Part shown: in pieces, positions 13,433-14,761 of the stretch
Position numbering within the stretch: the first letter of the stretch is position 1
Layout of the letters: each line of letters begins with the position of its first letter
Assembly (NCBI GenBank): GCA_028818995.1
Contig: JAPPMR010000920.1
Location: forward strand, 1-14,761
DNA length: 14,761 bases
Reading direction: 5' to 3'
Source of the DNA: Candidatus Poribacteria bacterium
GTDB lineage: Bacteria; Poribacteria; WGA-4E; WGA-3G
Program-made: the position numbers and the translations under genes
The notes under the pieces: generated by a model
The model's input: only the letters and a program-made list of their open reading frames with translations
Database searches by the model: none
Told to the model about the DNA's origin: nothing

Positions 13433-13541
13433 TCTTTTTGCTTGAAAATCTATTATAAATGTTGTAACATGTGAACATTATCACACGTATTCTGTAAAAA
13501 GTCAACATCGGCACAATGGAAAACGTTATAGAGGTTAAACC

Positions 13542-14558
13542 ATGAAAACGACTGTAACTTGGAATCTGCTAAAGTTACTTTTGATGTTAGGGGTTGTCTG
13601 TAGTTTCGCTTTTACAGCGGACGCACAGAATTACTATCCCGCTACTATAGGTAATGAATGGGTTTTAGAGAGTACTGATGGCAAACAAAGACAGACTTAC
13701 ACGCTTGAGAAACCCGAAGACTTTGCCGATCAGGAATTTATCCTTCTGAAAATCGCAACTGAAGCGGTCCAGCAGGGCAAGGTTATTGACACGGACAAGT
13801 ATTTTGTGACGGTTGACGATGAAGGGATCAAACTCCATAAAACTGTCTTACAACAAACCATTGTTGCTACTGTGGCAACTGCGGCAGCGGATTTGCCAAC
13901 ACCGGTAACTTTCTTTCCAAATACATTAGTACAAGGTGATAAATGGCAGATAGTAGTAGATGCAAAACTCAAACTCGGTGCAGTTGAAATCATTCTAAGA
14001 ACGACCACTGAATTAGAGATCGTTGGATTTGAGGATGTTATGACCCCAGTCGGAACATTTCAGAATTGCGCTAAAATTGCTTTGAAAGTGTCAGTTGCTG
14101 GACCTATAACCCTCCAGCCAACAACTTCCTATCAGTGGTTAGCGCCTAATGTTGGTCCTATAAAATATGAGACCAGCGACGGAACGGTCTTTGAGGCAAT
14201 TAGTTTCAAACTGCTCCCACCGCCTGTCAAAGAAGCACAAAGTCCGCCCGCGTGGCAACTACCTTCACTTGACTTTCAAGTTACTGGATCGCGTGTCGGT
14301 GGAATACTCAATGCCAAGATACTTGAAAATGTTGAAGATTATGTATCTGAAGTGCATAATTTAGGAATGGTAGCCGTGACTGGAGGAATTGTTCCGCCTG
14401 GGGACGGTACTGGTTTTGCCACAAATTTTGAAAGAAAACAGGACTTGTGGGTTGCTGGAATTTTTGCGAATGCACCTATCGTAGGCACAATAACGCTTTT
14501 TGCAGAAAATGATAAAGGTAGAACTCCAGTAACTATTAAAGTGACTATTAATCAATAA
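13542..14558 (+). CDS. Secreted protein of unknown function
   Basis: The 338-residue product starts with a Sec signal peptide, MKTTVTWNLLKLLLMLGVVC, continuing to a likely cleavage after ADA (26-28), so it should be exported. The mature part is beta-rich: it opens QNYYPATIGNEWVLESTDGK, has a YxVxxDxEGIKLHK segment and DVMTPVGTFQNCAKIALKVS, and ends in an immunoglobulin-like stretch (TITLFAENDKGRTPVTIKVT). The first half resembles uncharacterised proteins with a YYPxxxGxxWxY start; I cannot name a family with confidence. GAGG (13531-13534) precedes ATG 13542 at normal distance. A dockerin-like remnant lies out of frame just behind the stop, so the protein may once have been longer. It begins about 110 bases after the MITE-like element, which may have altered its promoter. 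Confidence 0.75.
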   Translation: MKTTVTWNLLKLLLMLGVVCSFAFTADAQNYYPATIGNEWVLESTDGKQRQTYTLEKPEDFADQEFILLKIATEAVQQGKVIDTDKYFVTVDDEGIKLHKTVLQQTIVATVATAAADLPTPVTFFPNTLVQGDKWQIVVDAKLKLGAVEIILRTTTELEIVGFEDVMTPVGTFQNCAKIALKVSVAGPITLQPTTSYQWLAPNVGPIKYETSDGTVFEAISFKLLPPPVKEAQSPPAWQLPSLDFQVTGSRVGGILNAKILENVEDYVSEVHNLGMVAVTGGIVPPGDGTGFATNFERKQDLWVAGIFANAPIVGTITLFAENDKGRTPVTIKVTINQ

Positions 14559-14572
14559 CCCTTACGGTATAA

Positions 14573-14650
14573 GTAGACGTAGAGGATGATGTGGTTGTCG
14601 TTATCTTAAATTTGGTGATTATTGCACAAAATTTCGGCAATTTATCTTGA
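14573..14650 (+). pseudogene. Out-of-frame dockerin-like C-terminal remnant
   Basis: Read from 14573 to the TGA at 14648-14650, the translation is VDVEDDVVVVILNLVIIAQN followed by FGNLS. It aligns without gaps to the calcium-binding dockerin-type repeat DVNGDGVVNILDLVLVAQNFG found at the C-terminus of many secreted proteins. Several ligand positions are lost (N3 to E, G6 to V, D12 to N). The frame differs from the upstream secreted-protein gene, and a TAA at 14570-14572 closes it upstream, so it is not translated as it stands. Confidence 0.5.
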
Positions 14651-14676
14651 AAAGGCATTTAAAAATTTGATAAAAT
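14647..14676 (+). promoter_or_regulatory. Promoter of the gene at the right edge
   Basis: TTGAAA (14647-14652), an 18-base spacer and TAAAAT (14671-14676). The predicted start near 14683 lies about 26 bases before ATG 14709. One mismatch in each hexamer; the region is AT-rich, so chance is possible. Confidence 0.45.
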
Positions 14677-14708
14677 ATGACCACTAACACATTGTTTGGA
14701 AATTCAGT

Positions 14709-14761
14709 ATGGTAAATTGGAAAGTGGTATTAGTTGTGATTGCCATAGGTATCCTCTTTAT
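14709..14761 (+). CDS. N-terminus of a membrane-anchored or exported protein (runs off the edge)
   Basis: The visible 17 codons read MVNWKVVLVVIAIGILF, a short positively charged start followed by a continuous hydrophobic run, as in a signal anchor or Sec signal peptide. A promoter-like sequence lies at the right distance upstream, but the Shine-Dalgarno is weak (TGGAAA, about 14697-14702). Too little is visible to name a family. Confidence 0.5.
   Translation, partial: MVNWKVVLVVIAIGILF

Overview
The window is moderately AT-rich bacterial DNA with well-formed Shine-Dalgarno sequences and no recognisable rRNA, tRNA, CRISPR array or intact transposase. The gene mix (tandem-TPR and FRG proteins, a DUF433/DUF5615 toxin-antitoxin pair, a Tat-exported molybdenum hydroxylase, a phytanoyl-CoA dioxygenase, an aldo/keto reductase with an SDR, a dockerin-like C-terminal remnant, many small palindromic intergenic repeats) reminds me of Candidatus Poribacteria or a similar uncultured, sponge- or marine-associated lineage. 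That placement is inference from recalled gene style, not a database result.

Left part (1-4519), defence-like and decaying. The 5' end of a thioredoxin gene leaves on the minus strand. A perfect-consensus sigma-70 type promoter then drives a two-gene unit, an FRG-domain protein and an 11-repeat TPR protein whose frames overlap by 8 bases. A second promoter drives a DUF433 antitoxin and a DUF5615 PIN-like toxin. The toxin frame is broken by an apparent one-base deletion, and behind it lies a short relic of a second TPR gene with the same C-terminal tail as the intact one. A minus-strand lipoprotein gene and a small membrane protein gene follow.

Middle (4520-9770). About 1.1 kb of non-coding, AT-rich sequence holds several foldback elements and two copies of a 33-bp repeat. 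It is followed by a probable four-gene operon: a Tat-signalled 2x[2Fe-2S] subunit, a molybdopterin subunit, an FAD subunit carrying a cysteine-rich insertion like that of E. coli PaoB, and a small five-cysteine protein of unknown function. A strong hairpin closes the operon. Together the first three should form a periplasmic xanthine-oxidase-family enzyme (aldehyde or N-heterocycle oxidation); the CO dehydrogenase active-site motif is absent.

Right part (9771-14761). A CopD-like membrane protein with a possibly leaderless start and a PhyH-family dioxygenase on the plus strand converge on a minus-strand SDR/aldo-keto reductase pair, with hairpins between. Behind the SDR lies a non-autonomous, MITE-like element with 16-bp perfect terminal inverted repeats and a flanking direct repeat. 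A secreted protein gene follows, with an out-of-frame dockerin-like remnant just past its stop, and then the first codons of a membrane-anchored protein at the window edge.

The best candidate for an undescribed system is the FRG-TPR gene pair, followed by the small five-cysteine protein attached to the molybdenum hydroxylase operon.
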